A model generated the notes under the pieces. It saw nothing but the letters and a program-made list of their open reading frames with translations, made no database searches and had not been told where the DNA came from. Position numbers and translations under genes: made by a program. Positions 25,340 to 35,041 of a DNA stretch of 64,000 nucleotides are shown here, one piece after another. This DNA is from Bradyrhizobium campsiandrae. GTDB taxonomy: Bacteria; Pseudomonadota; Alphaproteobacteria; Rhizobiales; Xanthobacteraceae. Numbering within the stretch: the stretch's first letter is position 1; the number at the start of each line of letters is the position of its first letter. Location of the stretch: assembly GCF_014529705.1 (NCBI RefSeq), contig NZ_JAANIH010000040.1:17457-81456 (forward strand), in the 5' to 3' direction.

Positions 25340-25846
25340 ATGGCGCGTTACGAGGATCTGCCCTACCGAACCTGCGTCGGTGTGATGTTGATCAATCAGA
25401 AGGGCCTGGTGTTCATCGGCCGCCGCGCGGGCGGCATCGAGCATGTCGATGACAGCCATGTCTGGCAGATGCCGCAGGGCGGGGTCGATCCCGGCGAGGA
25501 CAATTGGGAGGCCGCCAAGCGCGAGCTCTATGAAGAGACCAGCGTGCGCTCGATCGAGCGGCTCGGCGAAGTCCCGGACTGGCTCACTTACGACATCCCG
25601 CGCACGGTGGCGGGGCGCGCCTGGAAGGGCCGCTACCGCGGCCAGCGCCAGAAATGGTTCGCGGTACGCTTCACCGGCAAGGACAGCGAGATCAACGTCG
25701 CCAATCCCGGCGGCGGCGGCCACAAGGCCGAATTCGTCAGCTGGCGCTGGGAGCCGATGAAGAACCTCCCCGGACTGATCATCCCGTTCAAGCGGCCGGT
25801 CTATGAGCGCGTGGTGAAGGAATTTTCGGACCTCGCGGATGACTAA
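25340..25846 (+). CDS. rppH: RNA pyrophosphohydrolase (Nudix), copy 1
   Basis: 168 residues. Nudix box GGVDPGEDNWEAAKRELYEE near 46-65, then WLTYDIP and GQRQKWFAVRFTG, both typical of RppH. Removes pyrophosphate from mRNA 5' ends to start decay, or hydrolyses dinucleoside polyphosphates. GGCGGA lies just before the ATG. A second, related enzyme follows 63 bp later. Confidence 0.92.
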   Translation: MARYEDLPYRTCVGVMLINQKGLVFIGRRAGGIEHVDDSHVWQMPQGGVDPGEDNWEAAKRELYEETSVRSIERLGEVPDWLTYDIPRTVAGRAWKGRYRGQRQKWFAVRFTGKDSEINVANPGGGGHKAEFVSWRWEPMKNLPGLIIPFKRPVYERVVKEFSDLADD

Positions 25847-25852
25847 ATCAAA

Positions 25853-25895
25853 TTGTCATCCCGGCTTTGGTGCTAAGCCGTCGCCGGGCTGACAA
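25853..25895. repeat. imperfect inverted repeat between the Nudix genes
   Basis: TTGTCATCCCGGC and GCCGGGCTGACAA can pair around an 18-base loop. Resembles a shortened copy of the GTCATCCCGG-type dispersed repeats and separates the tandem rppH-like genes. Confidence 0.45.
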
Positions 25896-25909
25896 CGAGA
25901 GACCTCCGC

Positions 25910-26410
25910 GTGACGAATGAAAAACCCTACCGCCCCAATGTCGGCATCGCGCTGTTCAATGCCGAAGGCCGCGTGCTGATCGGACATCGCTTCAAGGGCG
26001 ACGGCCCCGAGATCATCCTGCCCGGGCTCGACTGGCAGATGCCGCAGGGCGGCGTCGACGAGGGCGAGAATTTGCGCGACGCCGCCATGCGCGAGCTTTG
26101 GGAGGAGACCAGCGTCGTCAGCGCCTCTTATCTCGGCGAGACCGATTGGTTCACCTACGAGTTCCCGCCCTATGACGGACCGCAGACGCATCGGCTGGCC
26201 AAGTTTCGCGGCCAGCGGCAGAAATGGTTCGCGCTGCGCTTCACCGGCAATGACGACGAGATCGATCCGCTGACACCGCGCAACGGCCAGCCTGCGGAGT
26301 TCGATGCCTGGCGCTGGGAGCGCCTCGACCGTGTCGCCGACATCGTGGTGCCGTTCCGCCGCGACGTCTACTGCGCGGTGGCGCGCGAGTTCGTGCGCTT
26401 CGCGAGTTGA
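25910..26410 (+). CDS. RNA pyrophosphohydrolase-like Nudix protein, copy 2
   Basis: 166 residues from a GTG at 25910. Nudix box GGVDEGENLRDAAMRELWEE near 44-63 is complete, followed by WFTYEFPP and FRGQRQKWFALRFTG. It clearly resembles copy 1 along its length, so the pair arose by duplication; both keep the catalytic glutamates. Which of the two is the physiological RppH cannot be decided from sequence. It converges on the cyclase gene. Confidence 0.9.
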   Translation: MTNEKPYRPNVGIALFNAEGRVLIGHRFKGDGPEIILPGLDWQMPQGGVDEGENLRDAAMRELWEETSVVSASYLGETDWFTYEFPPYDGPQTHRLAKFRGQRQKWFALRFTGNDDEIDPLTPRNGQPAEFDAWRWERLDRVADIVVPFRRDVYCAVAREFVRFAS

Positions 26411-26422
26411 GAGCGCGAAAAC

Positions 26423-26449
26423 AACCCCATGCACAGTAGAACTGGGGTT
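26423..26449. terminator. hairpin between converging genes
   Basis: AACCCCA/TGGGGTT arms (26423-26429, 26443-26449) around a 13-base loop, between the ends of the second Nudix gene and the cyclase gene. No long T-run on either side, so only a possible bidirectional terminator. Confidence 0.4.
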
Positions 26450-26501
26450 GAAGGTGTTAGAGTATTTTCGCCGGGGGTCGTGTGTGAGCCCGGCACCGTT
26501 T

Positions 26502-28160
26502 TCAGTTCGCCGGCCCCACCGTGAACGGGCCGATCGCGATGACGTGGCAGTCGCTGTCGTGCTTGGCGCAGTCGGCCAGGGCGCCGTTGACGGCGGTCTG
26601 CTCGTCGGCGGCTTTCAGGCCGAGACCCGGGCGTCCTGAGGTGCCGACGGCGACCGCATTCCAGCCGGTGCCGTCGCCGAGCTTGCGCACGACCTCGTCG
26701 CGCGCGTCGGCCACGATCGAGGGACTGCTGGCGGCGTGGAAGAAGCCAACCGCCCTGAGCACGGTCGGAATCGGCACGACGAAGACGTCGTCCACGGCCA
26801 CGATCATGCAGGCCGAGCCCGCGATCGCGCCGCAGGACTCCAGCGAACGCCGCACCGCGTCGTCGACCGACGCTGCGCCGAGCGTCATGAAATAATGCCC
26901 GGCCGGGCCGAGCGCGACCGCGCGTGATTTTGCCGCCGGCGCGAAGATGTTTTCGAGCCGGGTCCTGGCCTGATCGCGCAGCATCGGAAAATCCTTCGGC
27001 ACGAACGCGCGCTCAGTGACGGTGTCGTGCCGAAACCAGGGCTGCGGCGGCATTGGCGGGCTGCCATGGCTGTAGACGACCTTGTTGCCGAGCGCATAGA
27101 GCTCGCAGCGTCGCGGCGATTGCGCGGCGTCGGCGCGCTTCTGGCACTGGTCGAGCGCCGCATTGCCCGCGGCCTCTTCGGTCGGTTGATTGAGCGCGGA
27201 GCCGTAGAACCCGCCGATGTTCAGGGCGTAAGCCTTATAATCTCCGGCGGACGAATAGACGTCGCTGAGAAAGGAACGCTGGCGTTCGCCGATGAACGGC
27301 ACCGCATCCGCGGGAAACTTGCCGCTCGACGCGGCCGGCGGCGTCGGAACGGGCGTAGGCGTCGCCGCAGCCGTTTGACTCGGCGTCGATGCCGGCGCCT
27401 TCGCGGCCATCGTGGGCGTCGGGCCGGGTGATGGCACGGACACCGGGCTCGGCGCCGGCGCCGCCGCGGTGGACGTCGGCGCGCCGGAGGCGACCTGTGC
27501 GGTCTCGAGCTTGGTGAAATAAAGGAAGCCGCCGACACCGATCGCGACGATAGAGACCACGCCGACCACCAGCGGCCACATCCAGTTCGGCGCGGGCGCC
27601 GCCTTGGCGACCTTCTTCAGCTGCGGCGTCGCGTATGTGCCGTCCTCGCGGCGCATCGCCACCATATAGGCGTGCACCGGCGTCGGAATGTTCTTCACCT
27701 CCTGGGCGCCGATATCGGCGAATTGCACCGACAGCTTGTTGGCGACCTGCTCGTGCACGGCGCGGGAGACGCAGATGCCGCCGACTTCCGCCAGCCCCTC
27801 GAGCCTCGCCGCGATGTTGACGCCGTCGCCGAGTAGATCGCCGTTGCGCTCGACCACGTCGCCGATGGTGATGCCGATGCGAAACGACATCTGCCGGCTC
27901 GGCGGATAGGCCATGTTGCGGGTTCGCAAGCTCTCCTGGATGTCGATCGCGCAGCGCACCGCGTCCACCGCGCTCGGAAATTCCGCGAGCACGGCATCGC
28001 CGGCGGTGTTGAAGATGCGGCCGTTCGCCTTGGCGATGAAATCGTCGATGACTTCGCGATAGGAGGCGAGGCGCCGCAGCGTCTCTTCCTCGTCTTCCGC
28101 AACGAGCCTCGAGTAACCGGCAATATCGGCCGCGAAAATCGCCGCGATCTTGCGTTTCAT
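26502..28160 (-). CDS. membrane class III adenylate cyclase with repeated C-terminal domain
   Basis: 552 residues from MKRKIAAIFAADIAGYSRLV; an upstream in-frame ATG at 28244 would add 28 residues. Cyclase domain at 1-180: ADIAGYS metal site, FNTAGDAVLAEF, and GDLLGDGVNIAARLE. A membrane helix (WPLVVGVVSIVAIGVGGFLYF) lies near 205-225, then a Pro/Ala/Thr-rich linker (about 235-290). The last 260 residues hold three loosely similar units, each with an Ala-rich helix, a paired cysteine and a closing hydrophobic strand (CQKRAD...CELYALG, CGAIAGSACMIVAV, CAKHDSDCHVIAIG). The third resembles DUF4189-like domains. The topology suggests a periplasmic sensor controlling cytoplasmic cAMP production, which is inference. 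Confidence 0.85.
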   Translation of the reverse strand: MKRKIAAIFAADIAGYSRLVAEDEEETLRRLASYREVIDDFIAKANGRIFNTAGDAVLAEFPSAVDAVRCAIDIQESLRTRNMAYPPSRQMSFRIGITIGDVVERNGDLLGDGVNIAARLEGLAEVGGICVSRAVHEQVANKLSVQFADIGAQEVKNIPTPVHAYMVAMRREDGTYATPQLKKVAKAAPAPNWMWPLVVGVVSIVAIGVGGFLYFTKLETAQVASGAPTSTAAAPAPSPVSVPSPGPTPTMAAKAPASTPSQTAAATPTPVPTPPAASSGKFPADAVPFIGERQRSFLSDVYSSAGDYKAYALNIGGFYGSALNQPTEEAAGNAALDQCQKRADAAQSPRRCELYALGNKVVYSHGSPPMPPQPWFRHDTVTERAFVPKDFPMLRDQARTRLENIFAPAAKSRAVALGPAGHYFMTLGAASVDDAVRRSLESCGAIAGSACMIVAVDDVFVVPIPTVLRAVGFFHAASSPSIVADARDEVVRKLGDGTGWNAVAVGTSGRPGLGLKAADEQTAVNGALADCAKHDSDCHVIAIGPFTVGPAN

Positions 28161-28283
28161 CTGCACCCAGCCCTGGAACAATTCGCGGGCGCAGAATGCC
28201 GCTATCGGCGGCGCGGTGCAACAAAGTTTCAGCGCCCGCCACATCAGTGACGAGCGCTGAACTTGTTCAGGAATTTAGCCTTG

Positions 28284-28308
28284 AGCCCCGAAGCGACGCC
28301 CCGGGGCT
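28284..28308 (-). terminator. hairpin at the end of the atp operon
   Basis: AGCCCCG (28284-28290) and CGGGGCT (28302-28308) pair immediately after the atpC stop codon. There is no T-run, so termination would be weak or Rho-assisted. Confidence 0.4.
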
Positions 28309-28715
28309 TAATGCATCGCCGTGGTGTTGAGCTCGTGCTGGATGCTCTTGTAGTGATCCAGCCGCGCGAGGGCCTGGTCGAGCTCTGAGCCTTCGTGCTC
28401 CTTCAGCCCTTCTTCCATCTCCGAGATGGTCTCGGCGAACTGAGCACGGTCGAGCTCGGCCAGCGACGTCGCGACGTCGGCGAGCACCGTCAGGCCCTTT
28501 TCGGATACTTCGGCGAGGCCGCCGAGCACGATGATCTTCTCGTGCTTGCCAGCGGTGGTGACGGTCAGGATGCCGGGCCGGATCGCAGCCACGACCGGCG
28601 CGTGTCCCGCCAGCACGCCGAAATCACCCTCGACGCCGGGAATGTCGACCTGGTCGACGTCGCCCGAGAATGCGAGCTTCTCCGGAGAGACGAGATCGAA
28701 GTGGAAGGTGGCCAT
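28308..28715 (-). CDS. atpC: F1-ATPase epsilon subunit
   Basis: 135 residues. FHFDLVSPEKLAFSGDVDQVDIPG opens the N-terminal beta-barrel, GDFGVLAGHAPVVAAIRPG follows, and a helical C-terminal hairpin (about 90-130) is present. Couples rotation of gamma to the F0 ring and can inhibit ATP hydrolysis. Last gene of atpHAGDC; a dispersed repeat fills much of the 138-bp gap from atpD. Confidence 0.95.
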   Translation of the reverse strand: MATFHFDLVSPEKLAFSGDVDQVDIPGVEGDFGVLAGHAPVVAAIRPGILTVTTAGKHEKIIVLGGLAEVSEKGLTVLADVATSLAELDRAQFAETISEMEEGLKEHEGSELDQALARLDHYKSIQHELNTTAMH

Positions 28716-28746
28716 TCTAAAATCCGTTTCGTGCGAACGAGGCGGT

Positions 28747-28835
28747 CGTCATCCTGAGGTGGCCGCGCTTGCGGCCCTCGAAGGATGAGGAAAAGCACCC
28801 TTCGAGGCTCGCTGCGCTCGCACCTCAGGGTGACG
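28747..28835. repeat. dispersed palindromic repeat, GTCATCCTGAGGTG type (copy 1, inside atp operon)
   Basis: Arms CGTCATCCTGAGGTG and CACCTCAGGGTGACG, with inner CCCTCGAAGGATGAGG / CCCTTCGAGG pieces. Other copies at 34772-34907 and 39062-39190 and a degenerate one at 59203-59320. Lies between atpD and atpC. Confidence 0.88.
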
Positions 28836-28853
28836 GCGCAGCGCAGTTACGCG

Positions 28854-30287
<1,434 letters not shown>

Positions 30288-30370
30288 TGAATGTCTCCTT
30301 CGATCCGAACTTCTAGACCACGGTCAACTAGACCGGGATGTTGCGTGTGATGGGCACCGACGCGTCTTGA

Positions 30371-31243
30371 TCAGACGGCCTCGGCACCCGAGATGATTTC
30401 GATCAGTTCCTTGGTGATCTGCGCCTGACGCGTGCGGTTGTAGACCAGCGTCTGCTTGCGGATCATTTCACCGGCGTTGCGCGTCGCGTTGTCCATCGCG
30501 CTCATCTGCGCGCCGTAGAACGAGGCGTTGTTCTCGAGCAGCGCGCGGAAGATCTGCACCGCGAGGTTGCGCGGCAGAAGACGGGTCAGGATCTCGTCCT
30601 CTTCCGGCTCGTATTCGTAAGACGTCGTGTTGGCGGCAGCGCCTTCCTCGACGACCAGCGGAATGACCTGCTGGGCGGTCGGGATCTGCGCGATCACCGA
30701 GCGGAAGCGCGAGTAGAACAGCGTGCAGACGTCGAACTCGCCGGCGTCGAACCGCGCCAGCACCTTCTTGGCGATGTCCTCGGCATTGACGAAGCCGAGC
30801 TGGCGCACGCTGCGCAGGTCGAGATGCTCGACGATCTGCTTGTCGAACTGGCGGCGGAGCTGCTCGTAACCCTTGCGGCCGACACAGAAGAATTTCACGT
30901 CCTTGCCCTGCGCCATCAGCGCCAGCGCGCGCTCGCGGGCGAGGCGCACGATCGACGAGTTGAAGGCGCCTGACAGGCCGCGCTCGCCGGTGCAGACCAG
31001 CAGCAGATGCACCTGGTCGCGGCCGGTGCCGGCCAGCAGTTTCGGCGCGCCGGGCGAACCCGCGGCAGCGGCGGCGATGTTGGAGATCACCGCGCTCATC
31101 TTGTCGGCATAGGGACGTGCAGCTTCCGCAGCGGTCTGCGCGCGGCGCAGCTTCGAGGCCGCGACCATCTGCATGGCCTTGGTGATCTTTTGCGTCGCCT
31201 TGGTCGAGGCGATGCGGACGCGCATGTCTTTAAGTGACGCCAT
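30371..31243 (-). CDS. atpG: F1-ATPase gamma subunit
   Basis: 290 residues, the central rotor. MASLKDMRVRIASTKATQKITKAMQMVA is the conserved N-terminal helix (shown by its first residues MASLKDMRVRIAS) and NASFYGAQMSAMDNATRNA near 240 begins the C-terminal helix. Lies between atpA and atpD; the 147-bp gap from atpA contains a dispersed repeat. Confidence 0.97.
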   Translation of the reverse strand: MASLKDMRVRIASTKATQKITKAMQMVAASKLRRAQTAAEAARPYADKMSAVISNIAAAAAGSPGAPKLLAGTGRDQVHLLLVCTGERGLSGAFNSSIVRLARERALALMAQGKDVKFFCVGRKGYEQLRRQFDKQIVEHLDLRSVRQLGFVNAEDIAKKVLARFDAGEFDVCTLFYSRFRSVIAQIPTAQQVIPLVVEEGAAANTTSYEYEPEEDEILTRLLPRNLAVQIFRALLENNASFYGAQMSAMDNATRNAGEMIRKQTLVYNRTRQAQITKELIEIISGAEAV

Positions 31244-31297
31244 TCTTCGTTCACCCCGGCGGTTCGACCCTTTGGCCTGACCGCAACCCTATCCATT

Positions 31298-31384
31298 CGT
31301 CATGCCCGGGCTCGTCCCGGGCATCCACGTAGCTGCCTCGCACGCCGATAGACGTGGATGGCCGGGACAAGCCCGGCCATGACG
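31298..31384. repeat. dispersed palindromic repeat, CCCGGGCTTGTCCCGGGCATCC type (copy 3, inside atp operon)
   Basis: CGTCATGCCCGGGCTCGTCC and GGCCGGGACAAGCCCGGCC arms with ATGACG at the end; the right end lies seven bases from the atpA stop. Occupies the atpA-atpG gap. Confidence 0.9.
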
Positions 31385-31390
31385 GCAGCT

Positions 31391-32919
<1,529 letters not shown>

Positions 32920-32920
<1 letters not shown>

Positions 32921-33480
32921 CAGCCTGCCTCTTTCATCGCGTGCTTGATCGAATTGAGTTTGGTGCGAAGCGAACTATCGATCATGCGGCTGCCCAGCTT
33001 CACGACGAGGCCGCCGATGATCGAGGGATCGATCTTCACGTTGAGCGCGACGTCCTTGCCGGTCACCGACTTCAGGGCAACCTTGAGGGCATCGAGATTC
33101 TTGTCCGAGAGCGCTTCCGCCACCGTGACGTCAGCGGTCGCCTCGCCCTTGAACTTGGCGACGAGGGCGCGGTAGGCGCGGATGACATCAGCCACCGCGA
33201 ACAGGCGGCGGTTGGCGGTCAGCACTTTGAGGAAATTGGCGGAGATGCCGGCGATGCCGGCCTTGTCCAGCACGGCCGAAAGCGCCTTGGACTGGGCGTC
33301 GGCCGCAAAGACCGGGCTGCGGACGAGGCGCTTCAGATCGGCGCTTTCGTTCAGCAAGGCCTCGAACTTGTCGAGATCGGCCCTGACCTCGTCGACCACT
33401 TTCTGGTCACGGGCCAGTTCAAACAAGGCCGTTGCATAACGGCCCGACACACCTGAAACGGACGTATCTTCTGCAGCCAC
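32920..33480 (-). CDS. atpH: F1-ATPase delta subunit
   Basis: 186 residues. Helical N-terminal part (SGRYATALFELARDQ) and C-terminal LNVKIDPSIIGGLVVKLGSRMIDSS, the OSCP/delta signature. Links F1 to the peripheral stalk. First gene of the F1 operon; the operon promoter must lie in the 648-bp gap to the right. Confidence 0.97.
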
Positions 33481-33908
33481 AGACGCGCTCTTTTAGCTGT
33501 CAAACTCGCAAGGGAAAAACCGTCGCCACAAAGCGGCGCCTAGCGATCCAAGCCCTTGGAATTCAAGCGGGACTTCGATTTTCGACCAGCACGGGACGTG
33601 CCGGGCTCGTTAAAATCGCGGCTTTGCTAACATAGCAGGCGCGCACGTGCAACATGACGCCAAATTAAAGGCACGAGGTTCTGTCGCCAGTTCGTCGCAG
33701 ATCGCGAGTGGCCCCGCGCAGCATGAGCGGCAACCTGCCATGCCACGGAATTGCCGCGACTGTTACGGCGGTAGCCTGCGCCTTCGTTCCTGCCATCAGT
33801 GCATAGCCGCCATGAACACGGCTCGCTGAGGCGTGACCGCGGCCCCGCGGATCGCGCCTGCCGAATACTTAGCCAATTCTAAACTGGGCGAGCGATGACT
33901 TCGCTTTA

Positions 33909-33929
33909 CAGTATTCGCAAGTAATACTG
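33909..33929. repeat. short inverted repeat upstream of rlpA
   Basis: CAGTATT (33909-33915) and AATACTG (33923-33929) around a seven-base loop, in the AT-rich part of the atpH-rlpA gap, directly left of the CtrA-like site. Could bind a dimeric regulator. Confidence 0.4.
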
Positions 33930-33932
33930 CAG

Positions 33933-33947
33933 TTAATAAATCGTTAA
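33933..33947 (+). promoter_or_regulatory. CtrA-like binding site
   Basis: TTAA, seven bases, TTAA (33933-33936 and 33944-33947) is an exact match to the CtrA consensus of alphaproteobacteria. It is about 185 bp upstream of rlpA, a septal-ring gene type often under cell-cycle control, in a 648-bp gap where I see no gene. The site is also 450 bp from the divergent atpH. Confidence 0.5.
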
Positions 33948-34091
33948 AGCGAAATATTACGGAACATCGGCTGAATATCGATTCAGGTCACAAGATGTTT
34001 CAGCACGACACATAGCGGAAATACTGCCCAATTCATGCCTCATTGGGAATCGAAACGCCAACCCGCTCACAAACTGATGGGGGCTCCATTA

Positions 34092-34105
34092 GCCACATAT
34101 GTGGC
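34092..34105. promoter_or_regulatory. perfect 14-bp palindrome before rlpA
   Basis: GCCACATATGTGGC is self-complementary over all 14 bases and ends 23 bases before the rlpA start codon, the place of a repressor operator or a small translational hairpin. Confidence 0.45.
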
Positions 34106-34128
34106 AATACTATCGTAGGGACCACTAA

Positions 34129-34629
34129 ATGCTGTCTTTGAAGACGCTGGGCACTGTGACCCGGCCGCGTACGGCGATCGCTTTCGTCGCTGCAACTCTC
34201 CTCGTCGGTGGAACTGCCACCGAAGCATCCGCCAAATCCCGGCACCACCACCGGGCCTCTCACCGCCACCATAGCCAGGACGCCTCCAACACGACCTCCG
34301 ATTGGCGCAACGCCAATGCGTCGATGACGCCGTCGTCGGGCTCCGGGCACACCTTCTCGGGCATGGCCTCCTATTACGGCAACGAGTCCGGCAGCCGCAC
34401 CGCCTCGGGTGCGCGCTTCAACCAGAACGCCATGACCGCCGCGCACCGTTCGCTGCCGTTCGGCACCAAGGTCCGCGTCACCCATGGCGGCCAGAGCGTC
34501 ATCGTCACCATCAATGACCGTGGCCCGTTCGTGCGCGGCCGCGTGCTCGATCTCTCCACCGGCGCTGCCCGCGCCATCGGCCTCACCGGCGCCGGCGTCG
34601 GCCGCGTCACCGCGGAAGTCGTCTCTTAA
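34129..34629 (+). CDS. rlpA: RlpA-family septal ring lytic transglycosylase
   Basis: 166 residues. Signal peptide at 1-36 (IAFVAATLLVGGTATEASA), a His/Ser-rich linker, then the double-psi beta-barrel: SGMASYYGNESGSRTASGARF with the YYG...G.R..SG motif, and VTINDRGPFVRGRVLDLS holding the catalytic Asp of the family. No SPOR domain, and no lipobox cysteine. Expected to cut peptidoglycan or bind it in the periplasm. Two palindromes and a CtrA-like site lie upstream. Confidence 0.9.
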   Translation: MLSLKTLGTVTRPRTAIAFVAATLLVGGTATEASAKSRHHHRASHRHHSQDASNTTSDWRNANASMTPSSGSGHTFSGMASYYGNESGSRTASGARFNQNAMTAAHRSLPFGTKVRVTHGGQSVIVTINDRGPFVRGRVLDLSTGAARAIGLTGAGVGRVTAEVVS

Positions 34630-34695
34630 GCGGCGCTTCCCGAGCCTCAAGCTCACACGCGCAGTTTTCATCAGTTTGATGCGCGCGTGAAACAG

Positions 34696-34726
34696 GCCCG
34701 CGGTCTTGGGGGACCGCGGGCTTTTT
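34696..34726 (+). terminator. Rho-independent terminator after rlpA
   Basis: GCCCGCGGTC (34696-34705) pairs with GACCGCGGGC (34712-34721), followed by TTTTT. Confidence 0.88.
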
Positions 34727-34771
34727 GCTTTCGGTCGTCGCGACTTCATGCAACGCGCCCCAGCCGCTCAC

Positions 34772-34907
34772 CGTCATCCTGAGGTGCTCGTCCTGCAACG
34801 CAGGACGAGCCTCGAAGGACGACGGCCCGGCTGCATCTTGGCCGCTCATCCTTCGAGGCTCGCCATGCGCCGCTTCGCGACGCAAGGCTCACGCCTCAGG
34901 ATGACGG
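34772..34907. repeat. dispersed palindromic repeat, GTCATCCTGAGGTG type (copy 2)
   Basis: Begins CGTCATCCTGAGGTGCTCG and ends CTCAGGATGACGG, with two inner hairpins (CGTCCTGCAACGCAGGACG and AGCCTCGAAGGA/TCCTTCGAGGCT). The longest copy of this family here. Part of the 412-bp rlpA-priA gap. Confidence 0.88.
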
Positions 34908-34936
34908 ATTTGACTTGCGCACCGCTGCCACCACGC

Positions 34937-35023
34937 CGTCATTGCGAGCGCCGCGAAGCAATCCAGAATCTTCCCACGGAGGGACCCTGGATTGCTTCGT
35001 CGCAAGGGCTCCTCGCAATGACG
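34937..35023. repeat. dispersed palindromic repeat, CATTGCGAG type (copy 2)
   Basis: CGTCATTGCGAG to CTCGCAATGACG, inner GAAGCAATCCAGA and CTGGATTGCTTC. Lies next to a copy of another repeat family and ends just before the priA stop codon. Confidence 0.88.
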
Positions 35024-35041
35024 GGGAGAGAGTGGCGGCTC

